DNA from: an uncultured Lachnospiraceae bacterium | GTDB lineage: Bacteria; Bacillota; Clostridia; Lachnospirales; Lachnospiraceae | Assembly (NCBI GenBank): GCA_910585905.1 | Contig: CAJUID010000037.1 | Coordinates: forward strand, 1-30,755 | Direction: 5' to 3' | Length of the DNA: 30,755 nucleotides | In this document: piece after piece, positions 1 to 7,438 of the stretch | Layout: the number at the start of each line of letters is the position of its first letter | Numbering within the stretch: the first letter of the stretch is position 1 | The notes under the pieces: generated by a model | Seen by the model: the letters and a program-made list of their open reading frames with translations, nothing else | Told to the model about the DNA's origin: nothing | The model's database searches: none | Position numbers and translations under genes: made by a program

Positions 1-35
1 CGATGAGACTGCATTCCCGATTATTCCATCTGAAG

Positions 36-120
36 TTTTTTGAAGAATCATGCAACCACAGAGCAAAATTGACGAAACTGCTCTGCCTATCGATAACTGC
101 AGAGTATCTTCTTCAAAAAA
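36..120. repeat. Nested inverted repeats with mutually exclusive hairpins
   Basis: Bases 36-47 (TTTTTTGAAGAA) are perfectly complementary to 109-120 (TTCTTCAAAAAA). Inside lie two further perfect pairings that share bases and so exclude each other: 59-65 (CAGAGCA) with 79-85 (TGCTCTG), and 81-86 (CTCTGC) with 99-104 (GCAGAG). No gene is recognised in 1-339. The structure lies upstream of the first promoter seen, so it may be the 3' end of a transcript entering from the left, either a terminator or an attenuator. The role is inferred; the pairings are read directly. Confidence 0.45.
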
Positions 121-138
121 TGGGGAAAGCCAAATTCA

Positions 139-167
139 TTGACACTGTCAGCTTTCGGTGTTATTAT
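139..167 (+). promoter_or_regulatory. Sigma-A type promoter for the DegV gene
   Basis: A perfect -35 box TTGACA (139-144) is followed after 17 bases by TATTAT (162-167). Transcription would start near 174 and give a leader of about 165 bases before the DegV start codon, enough to include the inverted repeat at 191-231 and the stem-loop at 268-301. Confidence 0.6.
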
Positions 168-190
168 ATGTAGTATTAAAAACCACTTCT

Positions 191-231
191 TTTTGACTCT
201 TAGTCCACATTTTATAATACTAGGGTCAAAA
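191..231 (+). promoter_or_regulatory. Inverted repeat enclosing a TATAAT box
   Basis: The arms TTTTGACTCTTAGT (191-204) and ACTAGGGTCAAAA (219-231) are complementary apart from one bulged base and one mismatch or wobble. A perfect TATAAT (213-218) sits between them. The nearest TTGACT (193-198) is only 14 bases away, so a second promoter here is uncertain. The layout would suit an operator over a -10 box, or a hairpin in the leader of the upstream promoter. Confidence 0.4.
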
Positions 232-267
232 AAGTAAAAACATGCAATAATGGAAAGAATAGAGATA

Positions 268-301
268 GGATTTGTGTCCCCGCGCTGCCTGACGCAAATC
301 C
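268..301 (+). promoter_or_regulatory. Leader stem-loop A, upstream of DegV gene
   Basis: GATTTGTGTC (269-278) pairs with GACGCAAATC (291-300) with one G-U wobble, and the G-C pair 268/301 extends it. The 12-base loop is CCCGCGCTGCCT. No T-tract follows, so it is not a usual terminator. It resembles the element at 10345-10378 in stem, loop and distance to an AGAAATGAGG ribosome-binding site. An RNA regulatory role is inferred. Confidence 0.5.
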
Positions 302-339
302 ATTTTACTAATACGGGCAGCGTAGAAATGAGGATGCCT

Positions 340-1176
340 ATGTCATATTTAATTCTTTGTGACAGTTGTACAGATTTTTCAAAAGAGATGGAAGCCGACT
401 CCCACTTCGTCAGAATCCCCCTAACGCTCCATGTGAATAATGAAGATATCATAGATGATGAAACGTTTGACCAGAAAGCTTTTTTAAAAAAAGTGGCAGA
501 GTCCTCGGATTGCCCAAAATCCTCCTGCCCAAGCCCAGAAAAATATATGGAATATTTTGACCAGGCCGATGACATTTATATTGTAACGCTTTCCTGCCAT
601 CTCAGCGGCTCTTATAACAGCGCCGAGCTAGCCAGAACCATGTATTTAGACGAACATAATGCCAAAAATATCCATGTATTTGACTCTAAATCCGCTTCCG
701 CCGGACAGAGCCTGATTGCAATGGAAATCCAGAAACGTGCAAAAAATGGGCTTCCTTTTGAACAGATTGTGTCGGAAGTCAATCCATATATCGACACTAT
801 GGGAACAAAATTTGTTTTAGAAACACTTGAGATGCTCCGCAGGAATGGACGCCTTTCCAATATGACCGCTATGCTTGTCAATGCCCTAAACATTAAACTG
901 GTAATGACATCAGATGGAAACGGGCAGATTGATAAATACTCTCAGGCAAGAGGTATGAAAAAGGCAATTGATAAGCTTGCGGAAGCAGTACATGATGATG
1001 CTGTTGATCCTTCTAACCGTACTCTGTTTATCTCACACTGCAACAATGCAGAGCGGGCAGAGCTAGTCAAAGAAGCACTATTAAAAAAGACCAGTTTCCG
1101 TGATGTAGTTATCGCGGAAACTGGCGGTGTCAGTTCTCTTTATGCCGCTGACGGTGGTATCGTAGTCTGCTACTAA
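340..1176 (+). CDS. DegV family fatty-acid-binding protein (FakB-like)
   Basis: This 278-residue protein belongs to the DegV family. Members bind a single fatty acid, and FakB members present it to the kinase FakA for phosphorylation and entry into phospholipid synthesis. The sequence shows the N-terminal LILCDSCTD strand, the SSCPSP segment (about 61-66), the lipid-site loop SCHLSGSYNSA (about 85-95) and the ETLEMLRRNGRLS segment typical of the family. The length is normal. The ATG at 340 is chosen because GAGG lies six bases upstream and the protein then begins at the family's usual first strand; an in-frame ATG at 250 would add 30 residues unlike the family. The stop overlaps the stop of the convergent DUF815 gene. 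No fakA kinase gene is in the window. The family is secure; which fatty acid is bound is unknown. Confidence 0.88.
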   Translation: MSYLILCDSCTDFSKEMEADSHFVRIPLTLHVNNEDIIDDETFDQKAFLKKVAESSDCPKSSCPSPEKYMEYFDQADDIYIVTLSCHLSGSYNSAELARTMYLDEHNAKNIHVFDSKSASAGQSLIAMEIQKRAKNGLPFEQIVSEVNPYIDTMGTKFVLETLEMLRRNGRLSNMTAMLVNALNIKLVMTSDGNGQIDKYSQARGMKKAIDKLAEAVHDDAVDPSNRTLFISHCNNAERAELVKEALLKKTSFRDVVIAETGGVSSLYAADGGIVVCY

Positions 1177-2480
1177 TTGCCTGCCGTCCCAACCAGATAG
1201 GTGATAAACTGCTGTGCCGTCCTTCCAGAAATACCTCCGTGACTTAATTCCCACTTGTTGGCTTCCGCTTTCAATTCATCCTTAGTCAAAGTAATTTCAG
1301 TATATTTCTCTGCCAGCGTCGTCACTATATTAAAGTATTCCTTTTGGGACGGCTTGTAGTAACCAATGGTAACTCCAAAACGCGCTACAAGCGACAATTT
1401 TTCCTGCATCGTATCAGAGCGGTGCAGCTCATCTTGTGATATATCAGAACGGTCACTCCAAGTCTCACGGATTAGGTGGCGGCGATTTGATGTCGCATAA
1501 ATCAGCACATTTTCCGGCTTCGTCTCAAGGCCGCCTTCTATCACCGCTTTTAGATATTTGTACTCAATCTCAAATTCCTCAAACGACAAATCATCCATAT
1601 AGATAATAAAACGGTAATTTCTGTTTTTAATCTCTGCAATAACTTTTGACAAATCTTTAAACTCATGTTTATAAATCTCAATCATGCGGAGCCCACGGCT
1701 ATAATACTGATTTAGGATTGCCTTAATGCTAGTTGACTTGCCTGTCCCTGCATCGCCAAAAAGCAATACGTTGTTTGCCGCACGCCCCTCAACAAATGCC
1801 TCCGTATTTTCAACCAGTTTCTTCTTCTGCTCCTCATAGCCAACCAGATCATCTAATACCATATCACCAGTCGTTGTAATCGGGCTTAAAATTCCAAACT
1901 CCTCCTTCCCGGAAATCCGGAATGCCTTATTTAAGCCAAATTTCCCCACACCATATGCCTTATAAAAATCTGTTACAATTGTATACAGTTCCGTTTCATC
2001 CCTTGCCTTTTCAATTGCAAGGCTTAATTCCTGAACCTTCTCGCTGACACTTTTATTAAAAATCTGCTCGCTCTTAACAACTGCCTTATAATTTGTCACA
2101 ATCGAGAAACAGTTTATCCCCAGTTCCATTTCTATTTTTGAGAAATCATAATCAAAAAGATTCTTAAAAATTCCAAAGTCACTTTTTGCAAACTCATTAA
2201 CGGTTCCCTCATTCGCCCCCACCTTTTCTGATACCAGCGAAAATGGATTTTCTGTCATAGCCAACAAAAACGCCAGATAATTATGCCACAGATTCTTATC
2301 AAAACCATATCTGGTAGCAATATCAAGCAGACGGTTTATCTCGATATAGATTTCTGTAATTAAATTCTCCTTCACATATCCACCCACGTCAAAACGCTGG
2401 CAGATATCCGACAAGCGAAAAAGAATACTATCCTCCCCAATATTTCTGTAAATCACCAATTTTGATGTCAAACGGTACAA
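1173..2480 (-). CDS. DUF815 family AAA+ ATPase
   Basis: This 435-residue protein matches the DUF815 group of predicted P-loop ATPases, whose cellular role is not settled. A Walker A motif GDAGTGKST (Lys about 248) and a Walker B strand FIIYMDDLSF (Asp near 296) are clear, followed by a region with SNRRHLI and several Arg residues that could serve as sensor or finger residues. The roughly 200-residue N-terminal part is family-specific and has no recognised motif. A TTG start at 2480 is preferred because AGGGGGTGAT lies just upstream; an ATG at 2540 would lie inside argS and add a Cys/Lys-rich stretch unlike the family. It follows argS after 22 bases and is probably co-transcribed with it. Its stop overlaps that of the DegV gene. 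Confidence 0.8.
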   Translation of the reverse strand: MYRLTSKLVIYRNIGEDSILFRLSDICQRFDVGGYVKENLITEIYIEINRLLDIATRYGFDKNLWHNYLAFLLAMTENPFSLVSEKVGANEGTVNEFAKSDFGIFKNLFDYDFSKIEMELGINCFSIVTNYKAVVKSEQIFNKSVSEKVQELSLAIEKARDETELYTIVTDFYKAYGVGKFGLNKAFRISGKEEFGILSPITTTGDMVLDDLVGYEEQKKKLVENTEAFVEGRAANNVLLFGDAGTGKSTSIKAILNQYYSRGLRMIEIYKHEFKDLSKVIAEIKNRNYRFIIYMDDLSFEEFEIEYKYLKAVIEGGLETKPENVLIYATSNRRHLIRETWSDRSDISQDELHRSDTMQEKLSLVARFGVTIGYYKPSQKEYFNIVTTLAEKYTEITLTKDELKAEANKWELSHGGISGRTAQQFITYLVGTAGN

Positions 2481-2502
2481 ATTATCACCCCCTGCTATCT
2501 TT

Positions 2503-4269
2503 TTACATTTTTTCTGGTGCAGACAACCCCAGCAAGTCAATTCCTGCCTCTAGTACCTTGCCTGTCAAGCGGCTAAGCTGGATATATGATTCTCTTGCTT
2601 TTTCATCTTCATTCGTCACAATTCTATTTTCATGATAAAACTTATTAAAATTATCTGACAGCTCATAGATAAACTGGCAGACTTTGTGTGGCGCCTGCTC
2701 CGCAAAAGCAGCCTCTAGCGTTTCACTCCATTTTGACAACGAGAGCATAACATCTGTCTGGCTCTTACTGTCCGCTGGAAGAACTGGTGCATCCTCTGCC
2801 ACAGAAATTCCCTGTGCAGCAAGCTTATTCATCAATGACTTAATACGAACAATCGTATATAAAATGTAAGGCCCGGTATTCCCCTCAAAAGAAGTAAACC
2901 GCTCTACGTCAAAAATATAATCTTTAGCAGCCTGATTGCTCAAATCACCGTATTTAATAGCGGCAAGGGCGATTTTATTTGCGGCATCTTCTCTCTCTGC
3001 CTGCTCCATTTCCCTGTCAGCCATCTTCGCCGCCACCTGCTCCGTCACATCGGCAAGCAGGGCTTCCAATCGAAGAACACCTCCGTCCCTCGTTTTAAAT
3101 GGCTTTCCATCTTTTCCATTCATTGTACCAAAACCGACAAAAATCAAATCAACATCCTCACCGATAATCTTTGTCTTTCTTGCACAGCGAAACACCTGCT
3201 CAAAATAAAGCGACTGACGTTTATCAACTACATATATTATTTTTTGAGGATCAAATAATTTCCGTCGCTCTACAATTGTAGCAAGATCTGTGGTATTATA
3301 AAGCGTCGCGCCATTTGATTTTAAAATCATACATGGAGGAATTTCCTTTGTATCTGTCTCCTCCTTTACATCCACCACCAACGCCCCCTCATCAATATGG
3401 GCATATCCCCCGTCCTTCATATCCTGTACCATATCTGGGATATATGGCTGCGCATCTGACTCTTTTTTCCATAAGTCAAAATCCACATTTAACTTATCAT
3501 AGATTTTCTTCAAATCCGCCACAGACACATTGACAATATGCTGCCACAAAGCCCTGTATCCACGTCTCCCCGCCTGTAGCTCTGCTGTAGCAGCCTGCGC
3601 CTCCGCCTTATACTCTTCATGCTCTTTGGAATAACTGCTTGCAAATGGATATATTTCTTCCAGGTCTGAAATTACAAATGGTGGTTCCGCAGGATACTCC
3701 CCCTCAAAATTTTCATCAAAATATGGAAGCTCTGGCTGACGGCGTTTTAATTCCGTAATAATCAGTCCAATCGGAAGCCCCCAGTCACCAAGATGTGCAT
3801 CGCCAATCACATGATATCCAAGATATTTTGAAATCCTCTTGATACTCTCACCAATCACGGCAGGACGCAGATGTCCAACATGGAGCGGCTTTGCCACATT
3901 TGCCCCGCCATAATCAATGACAATTGTCTCATCCTTTTTCGAAGTATCACAGCCGAAACTCTCACTTGCTGCCATCTCATTAACATAATCTGCCAGAAAA
4001 GCATGGCTGACAGTCATATTGATAAATCCAGGCATTTGTGCAGAAATCTCTTCAAATGTCTGGCTTTCCGCCAATAGCTCCACCACTTCACCTGCCATCT
4101 GGATTGGCGCTTTATGATATTCCTTTGCAGCGGCAAGTGCCCCATTACATTGATATTGGCACAGGTCTGGGCGGTTTGATACTGTCACTTTTACATATTT
4201 TTTATCATACCCTGCCTTTTCAAAAGCCTCACTTAACTCCGTTGCCAAAAGCTCTATAATTTTCTTCAT
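2503..4269 (-). CDS. argS: Arginyl-tRNA synthetase
   Basis: This 588-residue class I synthetase charges tRNA-Arg in the cytoplasm. Visible parts are the N-terminal additional domain (residues 1 to about 110, including SNRPDLCQYQCNGALAAAK), the HIGH-type signature HVGH (130-133) within KPLHVGHLRPAVIGES, the KPFKTRDGG segment where the KMSKS loop is expected, and a C-terminal helical anticodon-binding domain (DALR type) containing NTGPYILYT and ending LIGLSAPEKM-like. Length is normal for bacterial ArgRS. A GGAGG lies upstream of the ATG. It sits 32 bases downstream of aroA and 22 bases upstream of the DUF815 gene in a same-strand run. The replaced KMSKS is common in ArgRS and is not a defect. 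Confidence 0.97.
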   Translation of the reverse strand: MKKIIELLATELSEAFEKAGYDKKYVKVTVSNRPDLCQYQCNGALAAAKEYHKAPIQMAGEVVELLAESQTFEEISAQMPGFINMTVSHAFLADYVNEMAASESFGCDTSKKDETIVIDYGGANVAKPLHVGHLRPAVIGESIKRISKYLGYHVIGDAHLGDWGLPIGLIITELKRRQPELPYFDENFEGEYPAEPPFVISDLEEIYPFASSYSKEHEEYKAEAQAATAELQAGRRGYRALWQHIVNVSVADLKKIYDKLNVDFDLWKKESDAQPYIPDMVQDMKDGGYAHIDEGALVVDVKEETDTKEIPPCMILKSNGATLYNTTDLATIVERRKLFDPQKIIYVVDKRQSLYFEQVFRCARKTKIIGEDVDLIFVGFGTMNGKDGKPFKTRDGGVLRLEALLADVTEQVAAKMADREMEQAEREDAANKIALAAIKYGDLSNQAAKDYIFDVERFTSFEGNTGPYILYTIVRIKSLMNKLAAQGISVAEDAPVLPADSKSQTDVMLSLSKWSETLEAAFAEQAPHKVCQFIYELSDNFNKFYHENRIVTNEDEKARESYIQLSRLTGKVLEAGIDLLGLSAPEKM

Positions 4270-4301
4270 CTCTATCTAATTCCTCCATTTCTGATACTGG
4301 A

Positions 4302-5666
4302 TTATCTATTTTTTTCTGAGTAGCATACATGTTCTAACACTGTAAAATATTCTGGAAATGTCTTTTTACAGCAGGATGGGTTCTCAATTACAATCCCCTC
4401 TGTCCTAAGCCCCATTATGGCAAATGACATTGCAACCCTGTGGTCATCATATGTCCTAATGCTCGCCCCCAGCGGCTCGCCTGGATAAACCGTTATGCTG
4501 TCCTCTGTCTCCTCACATTGAATCCCAAGCCGCTCAAGCTCTGTATGAATTACAGAAATGCGGTCTGATTCCTGCCCCCTGATATGGGCAATACCTTGTA
4601 TCGTAACTGGGGCATCTGCATATGGGGCAATTACCGCCATAGTAAGCGCCTGGTCAGAAAAGTCACTAAACGATACTGCAATTCCCCGCAGCCTTCCGTC
4701 TGGCGGCCCCGTCAGACGGAGCTGCAATTCCACAGCCTCTTTATTACATTGTCCAGACAAATCCTCCCCCTCTGGAAGCCATTCCACCCTACATCCCATC
4801 TGTTCCAGCACCTCTAGAAACTTCATATCCCCCTGCAAGGATTCTCTCCGCATATGGCGCACTACCGTGCTTCCCCCGGTTACTGCCGCCATTGCATAAA
4901 AGTAACATGCGGCAGATACATCCGGCTCTATCTGATAAAATCGCGCCTGGTACTGTCCTGGCTCAGTCTCGTAACAATTGCCATCAACCCGCTTTACCCC
5001 AGGATGGCCAAACTGCTTCATCATCTGCTCCGTCATTTCTACATAGGAGCGGGCGCTCCTGCTCCCAGTCAACCTAATCCTTAAATTCGAAAAACGAAGC
5101 GGCGCCGCCATCAAAAGGGCGCTCAAAAACTGGCTGCTCCTGTCAATATTGAGCTCCACAACCGCACTTTCTCTTTTCTCCTCCGGCCTGTCCTTCCCAA
5201 TTCCCTCAATCGTCATAGGAAACGTATACGGCTCTCCCTGGTAGATAATCTTTGTGCCAAGCTGTTCCAATGCCTCCAATAACTCTCTCATCGGCCGCTT
5301 CTTCATCTGTTCTGAAGAGTCCAGATGGTAGACGCCATCCCCCATCGCAAGAAATGCGACCAAAAAGCGGGCAGCCGTTCCAGCACTTCCCACATAAACT
5401 TCCGCACTCTTTTTAGGAATTTGCCCTCCCCATCCTACGATTGATACAATTCTCTCTTTTTCCTTTACCTCTATTTGAAAGCCCAGATTTTCCAATGCAT
5501 GTAGGAAATAGTTAGAATCCTCACTAAACAAAACTCCATTTAGCACAGATTCCCCCTTTCCCATTGCCGCCATTAAAAGTGCGCGGTTTGTAATACTTTT
5601 GGAGCCCGGAACCTCCACCTCTATCGCAACTGGCCTTTCTACCGGCCTTACAGAATATATCTCCAT
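4302..5666 (-). CDS. aroA: 3-phosphoshikimate 1-carboxyvinyltransferase (EPSP synthase)
   Basis: This 454-residue enzyme transfers enolpyruvate from PEP to shikimate-3-phosphate in the aromatic amino-acid pathway. The N-terminal substrate motif PGSKSITNRALLMAA (about 20-34), the PEP-binding loop GSAGTAARF (93-101), PMRELLEALEQLG, the DRSSQFLSALLMAAPL segment and the C-terminal DDHRVAMSFAIMGL motif are all present, so the two-domain inverted-barrel fold appears complete. The ATG at 5666 is preferred over an in-frame ATG at 5762 because the protein then starts at the usual family position and AGAAATGAGG precedes it by five bases. That ribosome-binding sequence also creates a three-codon ORF (ATG AGG TTT TGA) whose stop overlaps the aroA start as TGATG. 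No other aro gene is nearby. Confidence 0.95.
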   Translation of the reverse strand: MEIYSVRPVERPVAIEVEVPGSKSITNRALLMAAMGKGESVLNGVLFSEDSNYFLHALENLGFQIEVKEKERIVSIVGWGGQIPKKSAEVYVGSAGTAARFLVAFLAMGDGVYHLDSSEQMKKRPMRELLEALEQLGTKIIYQGEPYTFPMTIEGIGKDRPEEKRESAVVELNIDRSSQFLSALLMAAPLRFSNLRIRLTGSRSARSYVEMTEQMMKQFGHPGVKRVDGNCYETEPGQYQARFYQIEPDVSAACYFYAMAAVTGGSTVVRHMRRESLQGDMKFLEVLEQMGCRVEWLPEGEDLSGQCNKEAVELQLRLTGPPDGRLRGIAVSFSDFSDQALTMAVIAPYADAPVTIQGIAHIRGQESDRISVIHTELERLGIQCEETEDSITVYPGEPLGASIRTYDDHRVAMSFAIMGLRTEGIVIENPSCCKKTFPEYFTVLEHVCYSEKNR

Positions 5667-5766
5667 CAAAACCTCATTTCTGCATACATTAGTGTAATAT
5701 ACAACGTTCTCCATCTTACTGTAAATTCTTCTCTGCCCTGAAAACTGCATTACCACAAACATAAAC

Positions 5767-5780
5767 TGACAAGATTGTCA
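5767..5780. repeat. Short perfect palindrome between GT2 gene and aroA
   Basis: TGACAA and TTGTCA flank a two-base centre directly after the glycosyltransferase stop codon, in the 116-base spacer before aroA. It may be a protein-binding site or a small hairpin. No T-tract follows on either strand, so a terminator is unlikely. Confidence 0.3.
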
Positions 5781-5782
5781 TA

Positions 5783-7060
5783 TTATTTCTTACATTCCCT
5801 TAGGCTCCTGACGCATTCTAAAAATACTGGTTTTTGGGCAAACACAAAGCTCCTTTTGCTATAATTATAATTTATAATATCTAATGTGTCTTCCTCTGTC
5901 TCAAAAATACAATCACTAAGGTCTATGTATATTTTCTGGCGGCTCAAATCCTCCAGTTTAAAAATAGACTCACAAAAGGTAATAACTGGTTGTCCCTCTT
6001 CCTGCTGCTCCAGCCATATTAAATCGTATCCGAGCTGTAGGGCCAGATTTTTAAGCCAGTCTGCCATCTGCACATAGCCATTGTCCTCCAGATAAATTTT
6101 TCTCTTCCCCTGAAAAAGACGATGAAATGGCTCTAGATTAAAGTCCAGGTCAAAGATGCGGTTTTCTCCTGCTTTTCCCATAATTCCGTGAATCGCATCG
6201 TCATAGGCAAGCATAATTGTCCTTGTACGGTTCTGGCAGCCGCTGTGCAGCCCTTCATAAACATTTTGAAATATCATGCCAAGAAATGTTTCTGCCATCT
6301 GCTCCAACTTTTCTTCTGGAGTATATTTTGCAAAGAACGTAATCCAGTTTCTCCATGCATAATAAGTCGGGAATGTATTCACTGCCTCATTCTTTGCCCC
6401 CATAGCGTGCAGCGCCTTTGCAGTCCCTACCGAGGCCACCTTATAGCCTGCCATATTACAGCGATAACACCACTCTGTGTCATCCCAGTACAAAAAATTC
6501 TCTTCCGGCATAAAACCAATTTTATCAATTATACCGCGGCGAACCATAAGCGAACATGCCGCCACACAATCCACATAGAGGTAATCCGGCATTCTGCCAT
6601 CCTCCATTGCATTGTAATAATGAACCTCCGTACAAAAATTCTCAAAATCAATTTTCTGACCAAACTGCTGCACATACTGCGGCTTCTCCAAATGGTAAAC
6701 CTTTGCCCCGGCCATACCTGCCTCTGGATGTTCCTCTAAAAATTCATAAAGTTTCCCAACCGCATCCTCGTCTAACATAGCATCATTATCCACACACATA
6801 ACATACGGATACCCTTTCTCATAAGCAACACGCAGCCCCGTATTAAATCCACCGGAACCGCCTAGGTTTTCCTTATTGGTAAGCAATATCACCTCATCCG
6901 GGTACTTCTCACGAATCCGCTGTACAGAATGGTCAGTTGAGCCATTATCCACAACGTACAAATCAAAATCCTGAAATTTAGATTCCAAAATACTCTGGAT
7001 ACACTCCAACACTTCCTCTTCTTTATTATAATTGCATATCACAATCCCTATTTTTTTCAT
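5783..7060 (-). CDS. Family 2 glycosyltransferase
   Basis: This 425-residue protein is a GT-A fold glycosyltransferase, of the kind that adds sugars to cell-surface polysaccharides from nucleotide-sugar donors. The start IGIVICNYNKEEEVLECIQSI, VVDNGSTDHS (about 36-45), the NLGGSGGFNTG segment (65-74), the metal-binding DND (91-93) and the acceptor-side WDDTEW (191-196) are visible. The GGSGGFNTG and DDTEW signatures resemble rhamnosyl- and galactofuranosyl-transferases, but donor and acceptor cannot be told. The C-terminal region from about 290 has no recognised motif and could bind a partner. There is no membrane segment. It is the first gene of the leftward run before aroA, argS and the DUF815 gene; this linkage does not suggest a shared pathway. 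Confidence 0.88.
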   Translation of the reverse strand: MKKIGIVICNYNKEEEVLECIQSILESKFQDFDLYVVDNGSTDHSVQRIREKYPDEVILLTNKENLGGSGGFNTGLRVAYEKGYPYVMCVDNDAMLDEDAVGKLYEFLEEHPEAGMAGAKVYHLEKPQYVQQFGQKIDFENFCTEVHYYNAMEDGRMPDYLYVDCVAACSLMVRRGIIDKIGFMPEENFLYWDDTEWCYRCNMAGYKVASVGTAKALHAMGAKNEAVNTFPTYYAWRNWITFFAKYTPEEKLEQMAETFLGMIFQNVYEGLHSGCQNRTRTIMLAYDDAIHGIMGKAGENRIFDLDFNLEPFHRLFQGKRKIYLEDNGYVQMADWLKNLALQLGYDLIWLEQQEEGQPVITFCESIFKLEDLSRQKIYIDLSDCIFETEEDTLDIINYNYSKRSFVFAQKPVFLECVRSLRECKK

Positions 7061-7110
7061 TATTTCTCCGTTTCTTTTCCCAACATTTTCAGGGCACTTT
7101 TACAAATAGC

Positions 7111-7138
7111 CTAGTGCCTTAGCTAACTAAAGCATTAG
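7111..7138. repeat. Inverted repeat upstream of the GT2 gene
   Basis: CTAGTGCCTTAG (7111-7122) and CTAAAGCATTAG (7127-7138) are complementary over 12 bases with one wobble and one mismatch around the four-base loop CTAA. It lies about 50 bases upstream of the glycosyltransferase start on its coding strand and could be an operator or leader hairpin. Apart from it and the extended -10 box at 7283-7291, the divergent spacer 7061-7438 shows only a dubious minus-strand reading frame (7172-7405). Confidence 0.35.
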
Positions 7139-7171
7139 GAAACTCTAAGCAATACTCAAAGTTTAACACCA

Positions 7172-7405
7172 TTAAATAAAAATGTCTAGAGCTGATAATC
7201 TGTTACTTAAGGCACCAATAACGATAATCCCATACCATTCTTCTTTGTGATAGAAATTAGGGTAGCCACAGCGTACACAGCTTGGTATAATATTCCATAT
7301 AATTCTGTCTCTATTCAATTCATGCCATAAGGAGCTTTGTCTGCGCATCATTTCATCAAAAGGGATGGCATACAAATGTAGAATTGGGAAATATGATTTT
7401 ATCAA
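7172..7405 (-). other. Doubtful 77-codon reading frame with a CxxC
   Basis: This open frame begins with TTG and has no ribosome-binding site. Its translation contains RRQSSLWHELNRD and a CVRCGYPNF segment that looks like half of a zinc ribbon. I do not recognise a family. It lies in the divergent spacer and overlaps the probable promoter of the HSP90-like gene. It may be the remnant of a lost gene or chance. Confidence 0.15.
7283..7291 (+). promoter_or_regulatory. Possible extended -10 promoter of the HSP90-like gene
   Basis: TGGTATAAT reads as an extended -10 element (TG, one base, TATAAT). No good -35 is seen at the usual distance, as is common for this class. The leader would be about 140 bases. 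No CIRCE-type inverted repeat was found in this spacer. Confidence 0.35.
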
Positions 7406-7438
7406 TAATTGAACACGGAAAGCGAAATGGGGGATTTT

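Noticed and set aside
87..575. 162-residue minus-strand frame over the DegV start
   Set aside because: It overlaps a clear DegV gene and its promoter region, has no recognisable family and no ribosome-binding site.
6188..6739. 183-residue plus-strand frame inside the GT2 gene
   Set aside because: Antisense to a well-defined glycosyltransferase, with a His/Cys/Ile-rich composition typical of shadows.
7061..7438. CIRCE or other heat-shock operator before the HSP90-like gene
   Set aside because: No TTAGCACTC-N9-GAGTGCTAA-like repeat was found; the repeat at 7111-7138 has a four-base loop and a different sequence.
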